From an uncultured Chlamydiae bacterium (GTDB taxonomy: Bacteria; Chlamydiota; Chlamydiia; Chlamydiales; Rhabdochlamydiaceae): a DNA stretch of 26,445 nucleotides. Shown here one piece after another: positions 1-8,344 of the stretch (position 1 is its first letter; every line of letters begins with the position of its first letter). The translations under genes were made by a program, and so were the position numbers. The stretch spans positions 1-26,445 of the forward strand of contig CAIPRZ010000041.1 in assembly GCA_903867585.1 (NCBI GenBank), given 5' to 3'. The notes under the pieces are model-generated. The model was not told the DNA's origin. It searched no databases and was given only the letters and a program-made list of their open reading frames with translations.

Positions 1-3000
1 AATCGATTTCCTTCTTTAAATAGGGTCCTGTAACACTTGAAGGATGGTTGATTAATTGTCTTAAAGTCCCTTCCGCAATTAGTTTACCCCCTTCACTACC
101 AGCTCCAGGTCCTAGTTCAATGAGATAATCACAACATTTTAAAACATCTAAATTATGTTCAATGATGATAAAACTAGCTCCTGCATGAATCATCTTATTA
201 AAGATAGGAATAAGGAGGGCAATATCGGAAGGGTGCAGACCGACGGTTGGTTCATCAAGAAGATAGAGAGTCTTTTTATAAGAGCGTTTAGAAAGCTCTT
301 TAGCTAGGCGAAGCCGTTGTCCTTCACCACCAGAGAGGTGACCGATTTCTTGATTAAGCGGTAAATACCCCAATCCTACCTCTTGTAAAAGGGTAATCCT
401 TTTAATGACTTTGGGAACTTTTGGTAAAACAAGTTCGGCTTCATTGACCGATAAAGCTAAAATCTGTCCTAGATGAAGACCTTGATATTTTATCGTCAAA
501 GATAAAGGGTTTAATCTATAGCCATCGCAGGTTTCACATTTAACTCTCACATCCGCTAAATATTGACGTTTGATTTTAAGATAACCTAAACCGTAACACT
601 TTTGACACATACCGGCACGGTGATTAAAGCTAAAATGTTTTCCTTGTAAACCTAAGCTTTGAGCTTGAGGAAGCTGCGCAAAAAATAATCTTAAAGGGCT
701 CAATAAATCTACATAGGTCGAAACATCACCGCGTGCTGTGGTTCCGATCGGCTCTTGGGTAAGAGTGATGAGCCGCTCAATTTGATTAATTCCTGAAATA
801 GATCCAAAGGGGAATTCTACCTGATCAACTCGGGTTTTAAGCCCATAAGTGATGGCATCATGACAAAAAGTTTTAATAAGGGATGATTTACCTGATCCAG
901 AAACTCCCGTAATACCACACATAATGCCAAGAGGAAGTTTAACAGACACTTTTTTCAAGTTATGCAAACTGACCTCTTTAACCTCCAAATAACCATTCGG
1001 TTTTCTTTCTTGCTTAGGTAAAGGAATCGTTTTAGATTTAGATAAATATTGTCCGGTTAAAGAAGCCGGATTTGATAAAATTTCTTGATAGCTTCCGCGG
1101 GCTGTAATGTATCCCCCCTTAGCTCCTGCTTTAGGACCAAAATCTAAAATATGATCGGCAATTGATAGAGTCATTGGATCATGTTCTACAAGAAGGAGGG
1201 TATTGCCTTTATTTTTAATTTTTAAAAGAGCCTGATTAAGCAGGTGATTATTATGAGGATGCAGACCAATTGTCGGTTCATCCAATACATATAAACAGCC
1301 GGTTAATCCACTACCTAATTGTTGGGATAAACGGACGCGCTGCGCTTCTCCTCCTGATAAGGTAGCTGCTGATCGCGATAGTGACAAATACCCTAACCCG
1401 ATTTCACAACTCAAGCTTAGTCTTTTTATAATTTGATCTAGAGTTTGAGATAAAATCTCTTTTTTATCTGCCTCCATCGGCAGTGATTCAATAAATTCTA
1501 AAGCTTGATTCAAGGGTAAATCGCATAAGCTGCCAATGGTCATTCCTCCCATATGCACAAGTCTAGATAAAGAATTGAGCCTTTGCCCTAAGCAGGTTGT
1601 GCAGGTTTTCTCCGATAAATAAGGAGCGATTCTTTGTTTATAAGGGGATTTAGCGTGTAAAGCTGCGATCGAGGCTGAGGTCTGAATACCCCGATATTTT
1701 AATCGCCATTTTTTTTCTGATAAAACGGTATTTAAAGAGCCTGAATCTAAAATGATACTCGATTCAGAATCTGTAGAATCATAAAAACTTTGATCAAATT
1801 TATTAAACAATTTTTCTAAAGGCTTTTCATAACCGGCTGGTAAGCCACCCATCAGCAGCTGATCAAAAAGATCTAAAAAAGTGGAATGGGGATCTAAAAG
1901 AGAATCTATTTTTAACTGGGAATATTGCTGCCCTAAACCTTGGCAGGTTGGACACATCCCCTCTTCAGCATTAAACGAGAAACTGCGTGGCGTTAAAGAG
2001 GGGTAAGATCTTCCTGAATCAATCGCCGCAAATTTAAGATTGAAATACCTTTTTTTATCATCGATGAGTATGTAAAGCTCGTTTTTTCCAAGTTCAGCCC
2101 CATTTTTTAAAGCCTCAAAAAGTCTACTTTTATTAGCCTTTGTCAGTTTTATCCGATCAATAACAACAAGGACCTGATTTTTGGTGCGCGGGTTAAACTC
2201 GATCTCATCACCAATTTCATAAAGGGCATCATTAATATAAAGGCGTAAATAGCCCAGTTTTTCAAGCTGCTTGATTTGATATTTAAAATCTTCTTGGCCA
2301 CGGATGTTAATCGGAGCTAAAATTTGGAGTTTTGTCTCTAGCTCTTCTTTAAAAAGCTCATCAAGAACAAAATCTACAGAGATCTCTTTAATCGGGGCTC
2401 CTGATTCTGGACATCTAGCTTCTCCAGCTTGAGCGTAAAGAATGCGAAGATAATCATAAATTTCTGTAAGGGTCCCGATCGTTGATCGAGGGTTTCCCAC
2501 ATGTCCCCTTTGCTCAATGGCAATAGCTGCTAGTAGTCCTGTAATCTTTTCTATTTTTGGTTTTGGGCATAATTTTATGAATTGCTGCGCCCAATTAGGT
2601 AAAGAATCAGCGTAGCGCCTTTGTCCTTCGGCATAGACGGTATCAAAAGCAAAAGAACTTTTTCCAGAGCCCGAAGGGCCGGAGCAAATCGTAATTTCTC
2701 CATAGGGAATGCTTGCTTCTACATTTTTGAGATTGTGTTCTGAAGCCCCAAGAACCTGGACTTTAGAAAATTTAGGTTTTATCTTTTGTGAGGGTGTTGA
2801 AAAACTTTTAGTTTCTTGTAAAGCAAGAGCTGTTGGGGTCTGTTTATCCATAAAGGACGAAGGAATCCCTTCTGCGGTGATTTTACCCCCATGTCTTCCA
2901 GCTCCTGGCCCCATTTCTATCAAATAGTCACAGGTTTTAATCAGCTCTAAATTATGTTCAATAATCCACGCTGAATTGCCTTGATCCACTAAAGTCTCTA

Positions 3001-5614
3001 AAATTTTTAAAAGCCTTTCAATATCTTTGGCATGCAGCCCTGTTGTCGGTTCATCAAAAATATAAAGTGTTTTACCTGAGGAAGGGCGCGCTAATTCTTT
3101 AGCCAGTTTTATCCGTTGAGCCTCTCCTCCTGATAGTGTTGTTGAAGATTGTCCAAGAGTTAAATAGGAAAGCCCAACCTCATCAAGGGTTCTTAGCTTT
3201 TTAGCAATTTTTGGAATGACAGAAAAAAGCTCAAGAGCCTCTTTGATCGTCATTTTTAAAACATCGTAGATATTTTTATTTTTGTAGGTGATGCAAAGGG
3301 TTTTTTGATCAAACCGTTTACCTTGGCAATGAGGGCATTCTAAAAAAGCCTCGTCCATGAAATCCATATCGATTTTGATCATGCCCATCCCAGAGCAAGA
3401 AAGACAAGAGCCAGCTTTGGCATTAAAACTAAAATGGGAACTTGTCAGCCCCATAGCCATACTTTCTGGAAGCTGGGCAAAAAACTCTCGGATATCATCC
3501 CATAATTTAACGTAGGTAGCCGGATTTGATCTGGGCGATTTTCCAATCGGTGATTGATCAATTTCAATAACCTTATCTAAATGCTCTAGCCCTTTGAGCT
3601 CTTTATAAGAATGGGTTTTTAGAGAAGATTTATTATAAGCGTTAGATAATAGAGGAAATAAAATTTCTGAAATCAGTGTTGATTTTCCAGATCCTGACAC
3701 TCCCACAATTCCCACAATTACTTTTAAAGGAATTTTTGCTTTAAGCTCGTTTAAATTATGTAAACTAGCCCCAGAAATTTCTATCCATTCGGATACGGAG
3801 CGTGGTGTTTTAAACTTAGGGGGTTCTTGTCTCAATTTTAAGTAGTGTCCGCTAAGCGAGTTTTTATCTTTTAGGATCTCATGGACAGTCCCTTGAAAAA
3901 CAATTTCTCCCCCTTCAGAGCCCGCTCCCGGACCCAATTCTACCAAATAATCAGAGGCTATTAGGGTATCTTCATCATGCTCAACCACAATAACCGTATT
4001 CCCAAGATCTCTTAAATCTTTGAGCGTTTGGATAAGTTTAGCATTATCACAGGGGTGAAGACCAATCGAGGGTTCATCTAAAACATAAGTAATTCCTGCA
4101 AGACCACAACCAAGCTGAGCTGCCAAACGGACTCTTTGCCCTTCCCCACCTGATAGAGTAGGAGCTGTCCGATCTAAACACAAATAGCCAATACCGACTT
4201 GCACTAAGTAGCTGAGACAAAAATTGATCTCTTTGACAAGCTCTTCACCCACTAAAGCTTCTGTTTCTGAAAGTTTAAGGTTAGAAAAAAAAGCTTTAAG
4301 ATCATCTAAGGTCATGGCTGTTAGTTCATGAATTTTTTTACCATGAAAAACCGTCGCTGCTGGATAGGGCTTAATACGCGCTCCCTGACATACAGGACAG
4401 GTTGCTTGGATCATGAGCTCTTTCATCTTGGTTTTATAACTTTCAGAATTGGCCTCTTCAAGGCGTCTTCTAGCTTCTTGAAGAACTCCATACCATTTAA
4501 TGTAATCGGTCCAACGAGCTTTTGTTTCAGGATGCTGACAATGAATTTTTAACCATTTATCAGAAGATCCATAAAGTATGATATCTTGAGATTTAGGTGA
4601 GAGTTTATGCCAAGGTTTATCCACATCAAAATCAAAAATCTCTCCTAAATTGCGATAGATATTGCCCCATTTAACCGTCGAGTAGCTTGGCGCCACCAAA
4701 ATACAATCTTCACTAAGCGATTTTTTAGGATCGATGATTTGTTTTAAGTCATAATCAAAAACCTGACCAAGACCTTGGCAATGGGGACACATCCCTTCAG
4801 GGTGATTGAATGAAAAATCTTGGAGGTTAAGTTCTGGATAGGAGGTGTCTGATTTTTGAGAATAAAATCCGGTTGAAAAAAGCTTTTCTTCATTTTCATC
4901 GACTAAATAAATTTTAACAAGACCCTCCCCTTTTTCAAGTCCTGCAAAAATCGATTCAAGAAAACGGGAATGATTTTCTTTGGTAATTTCTAACCTATCG
5001 ATCACAAGATCGATATCATGGTTTTGTTTTGGATCTAAATCGATCACCTCAGAGAGGTCATAGATAACCCCATCGACGCGAGCTCTTCTAAAACCTGTTT
5101 TTTCTAAATCGGCAAAAAGATCTTTAAACTCCCCTTTTTTCCCTTTAATAAGAGGGCTTAAAATCAGGGCGCGATGATTCTGGGAAAAAGTAAAAGCGTT
5201 TTTAGCTACCTCTTCTTTAGAGCAACCTTTAACAATATCCCCTGTGATGGGACAGTGTGCAATCCCTAGACGGGCGTATAAAACCCTGAAGTAATCATAA
5301 ATTCCGGTTAGGGTGCCAACGGTTGAGCGTGGATTTTTACCAACAGTTTTTTGCTCGATAGCAATCGTTGGAGAAAGGCCTTCAATACTTTCACACTCAG
5401 GTTTTGGTAAAACATCCAGTTGTCTCCTTGCTTGTGAGGGTAAAGATTCAATATATCGTCTTTGCCCTTCGACGTAGATGGTATCAAAGGCAAGAGATGA
5501 TTTCCCAGAACCTGATAGTCCTGTAAAAACAATAAAAGCTCCTGCTGGAAGTGTAAGGTCTACCTGTTTTAAATTGTGGACAGAAACTTTTTTTAAGACA
5601 ATTTGACCGTTCAT
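1..5614 (-). CDS. uvrA: Excinuclease ABC subunit A, tandem-fused double-length form (3' end cut by window edge)
   Basis: This is the damage-recognition ATPase of nucleotide excision repair, which loads UvrB onto lesions. The reading frame is open from the ATG at 5614-5612 to the left edge, giving 1,871 codons without a stop, about twice the roughly 940 residues of ordinary UvrA. Two complete UvrA units follow each other, joined near residues 925-955. Four Walker A motifs have lysines at about K38, K644, K985 and K1576, and four LSGGE signatures lie near residues 488, 828, 1420 and 1761. Zinc-type CxxC pairs are at 276/279, 406/409, 737/740 and 760/763 in unit one, and at 1221/1224, 1338/1341, 1670/1673 and 1693/1696 in unit two. 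The visible end (GPYLKK) resembles a UvrA C-terminus, so few residues should be missing. Fused double UvrA is known from Chlamydia. The start overlaps the trpS stop codon by one base with no clear ribosome binding site, which suggests translational coupling. Confidence 0.95.
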   Translation of the reverse strand, partial: MNGQIVLKKVSVHNLKQVDLTLPAGAFIVFTGLSGSGKSSLAFDTIYVEGQRRYIESLPSQARRQLDVLPKPECESIEGLSPTIAIEQKTVGKNPRSTVGTLTGIYDYFRVLYARLGIAHCPITGDIVKGCSKEEVAKNAFTFSQNHRALILSPLIKGKKGEFKDLFADLEKTGFRRARVDGVIYDLSEVIDLDPKQNHDIDLVIDRLEITKENHSRFLESIFAGLEKGEGLVKIYLVDENEEKLFSTGFYSQKSDTSYPELNLQDFSFNHPEGMCPHCQGLGQVFDYDLKQIIDPKKSLSEDCILVAPSYSTVKWGNIYRNLGEIFDFDVDKPWHKLSPKSQDIILYGSSDKWLKIHCQHPETKARWTDYIKWYGVLQEARRRLEEANSESYKTKMKELMIQATCPVCQGARIKPYPAATVFHGKKIHELTAMTLDDLKAFFSNLKLSETEALVGEELVKEINFCLSYLVQVGIGYLCLDRTAPTLSGGEGQRVRLAAQLGCGLAGITYVLDEPSIGLHPCDNAKLIQTLKDLRDLGNTVIVVEHDEDTLIASDYLVELGPGAGSEGGEIVFQGTVHEILKDKNSLSGHYLKLRQEPPKFKTPRSVSEWIEISGASLHNLNELKAKIPLKVIVGIVGVSGSGKSTLISEILFPLLSNAYNKSSLKTHSYKELKGLEHLDKVIEIDQSPIGKSPRSNPATYVKLWDDIREFFAQLPESMAMGLTSSHFSFNAKAGSCLSCSGMGMIKIDMDFMDEAFLECPHCQGKRFDQKTLCITYKNKNIYDVLKMTIKEALELFSVIPKIAKKLRTLDEVGLSYLTLGQSSTTLSGGEAQRIKLAKELARPSSGKTLYIFDEPTTGLHAKDIERLLKILETLVDQGNSAWIIEHNLELIKTCDYLIEMGPGAGRHGGKITAEGIPSSFMDKQTPTALALQETKSFSTPSQKIKPKFSKVQVLGASEHNLKNVEASIPYGEITICSGPSGSGKSSFAFDTVYAEGQRRYADSLPNWAQQFIKLCPKPKIEKITGLLAAIAIEQRGHVGNPRSTIGTLTEIYDYLRILYAQAGEARCPESGAPIKEISVDFVLDELFKEELETKLQILAPINIRGQEDFKYQIKQLEKLGYLRLYINDALYEIGDEIEFNPRTKNQVLVVIDRIKLTKANKSRLFEALKNGAELGKNELYILIDDKKRYFNLKFAAIDSGRSYPSLTPRSFSFNAEEGMCPTCQGLGQQYSQLKIDSLLDPHSTFLDLFDQLLMGGLPAGYEKPLEKLFNKFDQSFYDSTDSESSIILDSGSLNTVLSEKKWRLKYRGIQTSASIAALHAKSPYKQRIAPYLSEKTCTTCLGQRLNSLSRLVHMGGMTIGSLCDLPLNQALEFIESLPMEADKKEILSQTLDQIIKRLSLSCEIGLGYLSLSRSAATLSGGEAQRVRLSQQLGSGLTGCLYVLDEPTIGLHPHNNHLLNQALLKIKNKGNTLLLVEHDPMTLSIADHILDFGPKAGAKGGYITARGSYQEILSNPASLTGQYLSKSKTIPLPKQERKPNGYLEVKEVSLHNLKKVSVKLPLGIMCGITGVSGSGKSSLIKTFCHDAITYGLKTRVDQVEFPFGSISGINQIERLITLTQEPIGTTARGDVSTYVDLLSPLRLFFAQLPQAQSLGLQGKHFSFNHRAGMCQKCYGLGYLKIKRQYLADVRVKCETCDGYRLNPLSLTIKYQGLHLGQILALSVNEAELVLPKVPKVIKRITLLQEVGLGYLPLNQEIGHLSGGEGQRLRLAKELSKRSYKKTLYLLDEPTVGLHPSDIALLIPIFNKMIHAGASFIIIEHNLDVLKCCDYLIELGPGAGSEGGKLIAEGTLRQLINHPSSVTGPYLKKEID

Positions 5615-6621
5615 TAACTTAAATAAGGATAATTAATCCCCATCGCCTCTTTAGCCTGATTTAATTTTTTACAAGCGGCACTTTGAGCTTTTTGGGTCCC
5701 TTTATTCAGTATTTGCAAGACGTGATCCATATTTTTTTCAAGCTCAAGCCTTTTGTGTCTTATCGGCATCAAAATATGTTCTAGTTTTTCAAGGAGCCTT
5801 TTTTTGACTATAGAATCTCCAAGCCCCCCTCGCATATAGTGGGCTTTTAAGGCCTCCAGTCCCTCTTTATCATCATCAAAAGCATCAAGATAGGTAAAGA
5901 CCGGATTTCCGATAACCTGTCCAGGATCTTCGACACGTAAATGGTTAGGATCGGTGTACATTCCTTTCACTTTTTTAGCAACTACATCCATAGAGTCACT
6001 TAAGTAAATGCCGTTATTAAGTGATTTAGACATTTTAGCTTTGCCATCAGTCCCTGGTAGCCTAGCTACTTGAGGAATAAGGGCTTTAACCTCTTTAAAA
6101 ACATTTTGTTTATAGATGCGATTAAAATGGCGGGCTATTTCATTGGTTTGCTCAATCATAGGAAGCTGATCATCGCCAACAGGCACAACATCGGCATCAA
6201 AAATCAAAATATCAGCCGCTTGGGATACTGGATAGACCATAAATCCAGCAGGAACGGAATCCTCATAGCCTTTTTGAATCATCTCTTGTTTAACGGTGGG
6301 ATTATGTTTTAGCCTGTTCCAAGTCACAAGATTTAAAAAATAAAAAGAAAGTTCAAATAAAGCTGGAATTTTAGACTGAATAAAAATGGTTGTTTTATCA
6401 GGATCAATACCACAGGCTAAATAATCTAAGATGACCTCTTTGATGCTTTGCTGTATCAATTCAGGATTTTCGGCATGATCGGTTAAAGCTTGAGCATCGG
6501 CTATCATGACATATTGGGTATATTCATTTTGAAGTTTGAGTCTGTTTTGAATTGAACCTACAAAATGGCCAATATGTAATTTACCTGTAGGTCTATCCCC
6601 GGTCAGGGCGATCTTTTTCAT
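5614..6621 (-). CDS. trpS: Tryptophan--tRNA ligase
   Basis: This cytoplasmic class Ic aminoacyl-tRNA synthetase charges tRNA-Trp using ATP. The 335-residue product has the usual bacterial TrpRS length of about 330-335. The HIGH signature is at residues 16-19, after the typical N-terminal strand ending TGDRPTGKL, and the KMSKS loop is at 196-200 inside GKAKMSKSLNN. The central block around FMVYPVSQAADI, followed by VGDDQ, is characteristic of bacterial TrpRS. The start is the ATG at 6621, preceded by an AAAGGA ribosome binding site (6628-6633) about six bases upstream. The TAA stop shares its last A with the ATG of uvrA (TAATG), so the two genes form one transcription unit. Nothing in the active-site motifs looks damaged. 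Confidence 0.95.
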   Translation of the reverse strand: MKKIALTGDRPTGKLHIGHFVGSIQNRLKLQNEYTQYVMIADAQALTDHAENPELIQQSIKEVILDYLACGIDPDKTTIFIQSKIPALFELSFYFLNLVTWNRLKHNPTVKQEMIQKGYEDSVPAGFMVYPVSQAADILIFDADVVPVGDDQLPMIEQTNEIARHFNRIYKQNVFKEVKALIPQVARLPGTDGKAKMSKSLNNGIYLSDSMDVVAKKVKGMYTDPNHLRVEDPGQVIGNPVFTYLDAFDDDKEGLEALKAHYMRGGLGDSIVKKRLLEKLEHILMPIRHKRLELEKNMDHVLQILNKGTQKAQSAACKKLNQAKEAMGINYPYLS

Positions 6622-6666
6622 AAAATTTCCTTTAAATAGAGACTGCTTTTAAGTCTGCCAAAATTA

Positions 6667-6703
6667 GGGCATTGAATCAATAAGGGGCTTATTAATAATG
6701 CCC
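6667..6703 (-). terminator. Candidate hairpin terminator at the 3' end of the amino acid permease gene
   Basis: A two-part inverted repeat has an outer 7-bp stem GGGCATT/AATGCCC (6667-6673 with 6697-6703) and an inner 6-bp stem AATAAG/CTTATT (6679-6684 with 6688-6693) around a GGG loop. The permease stop codon (6692-6694) lies inside it. Read on the minus strand, only a weak T stretch (TAATTTT) follows, so it may slow transcription rather than end it. On the plus strand it is followed closely by a run of eight T, but no plus-strand gene precedes it. Confidence 0.35.
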
Positions 6704-8074
6704 GCTACTCTTTTTTTTATGGTAAAAAAATAATCCTAAAGGGGCCAGACTCAAAATATTTCCTAAGCCGATGTAACTGATATAGGATAAAAGTGATTCT
6801 ATCTTTAGGGTTTCGGGAGGAAAAAAACTGATAAAAATAGTTATTAGACACCCCGTAAGCCCCAAAGTCACAACCCCCATCCGCACAACATTATCTCCTG
6901 GGATGATAAAAGTTTTTCTAGCTGTTTCTCGGGCGTTTCTAAGCTTATAAGCGGCTAAAAACATCAAAACATACATGAACATATAAAGTTCTGTGCTTAA
7001 AGCGGTCAAAAACCAATAAAAACTGTTAACACTTGGAATCACCATAAAAAGGGTACAAATGACAGTAACAACAACGGCTTGAATAATCAAAATATTATGA
7101 GGAACCCCATGCTCATTATGTTTTAAAAAATGGGGAGGAAGATAACCAAGCTCAGCTGCTTCAACAAGCCCTTTAGCTGGAGATAAGACCCAATTCATAA
7201 TCCCTCCCGTTGACCCTAAAAAAATTAATAAAGCCACTAAAGGAGTTAACGAATGTAAATCAAAATGGGAAAAAAAATTATCAACTACCTGCATTACCCC
7301 TGCTACTAAACTAATCTCATTTTTTGGTACTACAAGAGCAATCGATAACGAGCCTAGTAACATTGTCATAAAAATAAAAAAAGAAGAGATAAAAACCGCT
7401 TTGGGGAAATTAGTTTGAGGATCTTCCATATCTTTGATATGGACCCCTGAAAGTTCCATTCCGACAAAAGAGGCCATAATCGCTACTAAAGAGACCCAAT
7501 TATTAGGATTTTGAAAACTGGGAATTAGATTATCTTTATTAAAAGTGATCTCTAAAGGATGCCCGGTAACTACCCAAATAAATCCAAGAATGACTAATAA
7601 AATCATGGGGATCACGGTACCAGCAAGAACGCTTAAAGAGTTAACTCTGGCAGTAAAACGGATTCCTTTTAAGTTTACAACAGTGACAAACCAAAATATG
7701 GCAATTGTTACTGGCATCAAAAAATAGGCATTACTAGCAAGAGATGGCCTTATTAAATAAGCAAGCGTTCCTGCAATAAAAGATAAAATCGTTGGATACC
7801 AGACAACGGTATTAATCCACTGTAACCAAATGGCCACCATCGCCCATTTATGACCAAAAGCTTTTAGAATCCATTGATAGATGCCTCCCTTTAATCCATC
7901 TTTAGCAGCAAGTTCTGCAGATACTAAAGCCACTGGAACCAAAAAGATACCCGCTGCAAAGATAAAGAAAAAAATGAGCTGCGTCCCGAATAAGCTCGAA
8001 GCTGGCAAATTCCTAATGCTATCGATAGCTGCAATAATTAATAGGACTAGTGACGATAACGAAATTTTTTTCAT
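6692..8074 (-). CDS. Amino acid permease/antiporter of the APC superfamily (GadC/XasA-like)
   Basis: A 460-residue, very hydrophobic protein with about 12 predicted membrane helices and short loops. It should be an inner-membrane amino acid transporter. The N-terminal helix with SIRNLPASS, then PVALVSAELAA, then GGIYQW in a reentrant-like segment is the pattern of the glutamate/GABA antiporter branch of the APC superfamily. Chlamydia encodes a similar protein annotated as xasA/gadC. The substrate cannot be read from the sequence; in this lifestyle scavenging host amino acids is more likely than acid resistance. The start is the ATG at 8074, with a weak GAGAG about six bases upstream. It is divergent from the sterol reductase across about 270 bases, and separated from trpS downstream by about 70 bases containing a hairpin. 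Confidence 0.85.
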   Translation of the reverse strand: MKKISLSSLVLLIIAAIDSIRNLPASSLFGTQLIFFFIFAAGIFLVPVALVSAELAAKDGLKGGIYQWILKAFGHKWAMVAIWLQWINTVVWYPTILSFIAGTLAYLIRPSLASNAYFLMPVTIAIFWFVTVVNLKGIRFTARVNSLSVLAGTVIPMILLVILGFIWVVTGHPLEITFNKDNLIPSFQNPNNWVSLVAIMASFVGMELSGVHIKDMEDPQTNFPKAVFISSFFIFMTMLLGSLSIALVVPKNEISLVAGVMQVVDNFFSHFDLHSLTPLVALLIFLGSTGGIMNWVLSPAKGLVEAAELGYLPPHFLKHNEHGVPHNILIIQAVVVTVICTLFMVIPSVNSFYWFLTALSTELYMFMYVLMFLAAYKLRNARETARKTFIIPGDNVVRMGVVTLGLTGCLITIFISFFPPETLKIESLLSYISYIGLGNILSLAPLGLFFYHKKKSSGHY

Positions 8075-8344
8075 ATAAAACTCTCAAAGCTATAGAAAGT
8101 CATGAAACAGCTTCCCTAAGATGGATTTGAGCTATAATAGATTTTGTTTAAAAATGTAATGCTTCTTTTAAAAAAGGGAGATTAGAAGTTTTAAAATTTT
8201 AGAAAAACTCTAAGCCGATTTATCGTTTAAAAAACTAGATTGAAGCCGGAAAAACACTGAATGAATCCTTTTTCTAAAGAAATTATTTGTTTAATTGAAA
8301 TAGTTTAATCGTTATACAAAAAACAGCTCAAATTTAGGTACTAA
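8075..8344. promoter_or_regulatory. Divergent intergenic region between permease and sterol reductase
   Basis: This is the longest gene-free stretch of the window, about 270 bases and AT-rich. It must hold the promoters of both flanking divergent genes. Visible candidates on the plus strand are a perfect TATAAT at 8133-8138 without a convincing -35 box, and TATACA at 8313-8318 about 25 bases before the sterol reductase ATG. No RNA gene, repeat or coding frame of note was seen. Confidence 0.4.

Noticed and set aside
2709..2927. Plus-strand open frame inside uvrA
   Set aside because: It lies antisense to strongly conserved UvrA coding sequence, has no family match, and is a shadow frame. The same holds for the plus-strand frame at 4328-4552.
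6633..6661. Promoter-like TTGGCA, 17-base spacer, TATTTA upstream of trpS
   Set aside because: The -10 match is poor and overlaps the ribosome binding site, so a transcript starting there would lack it.
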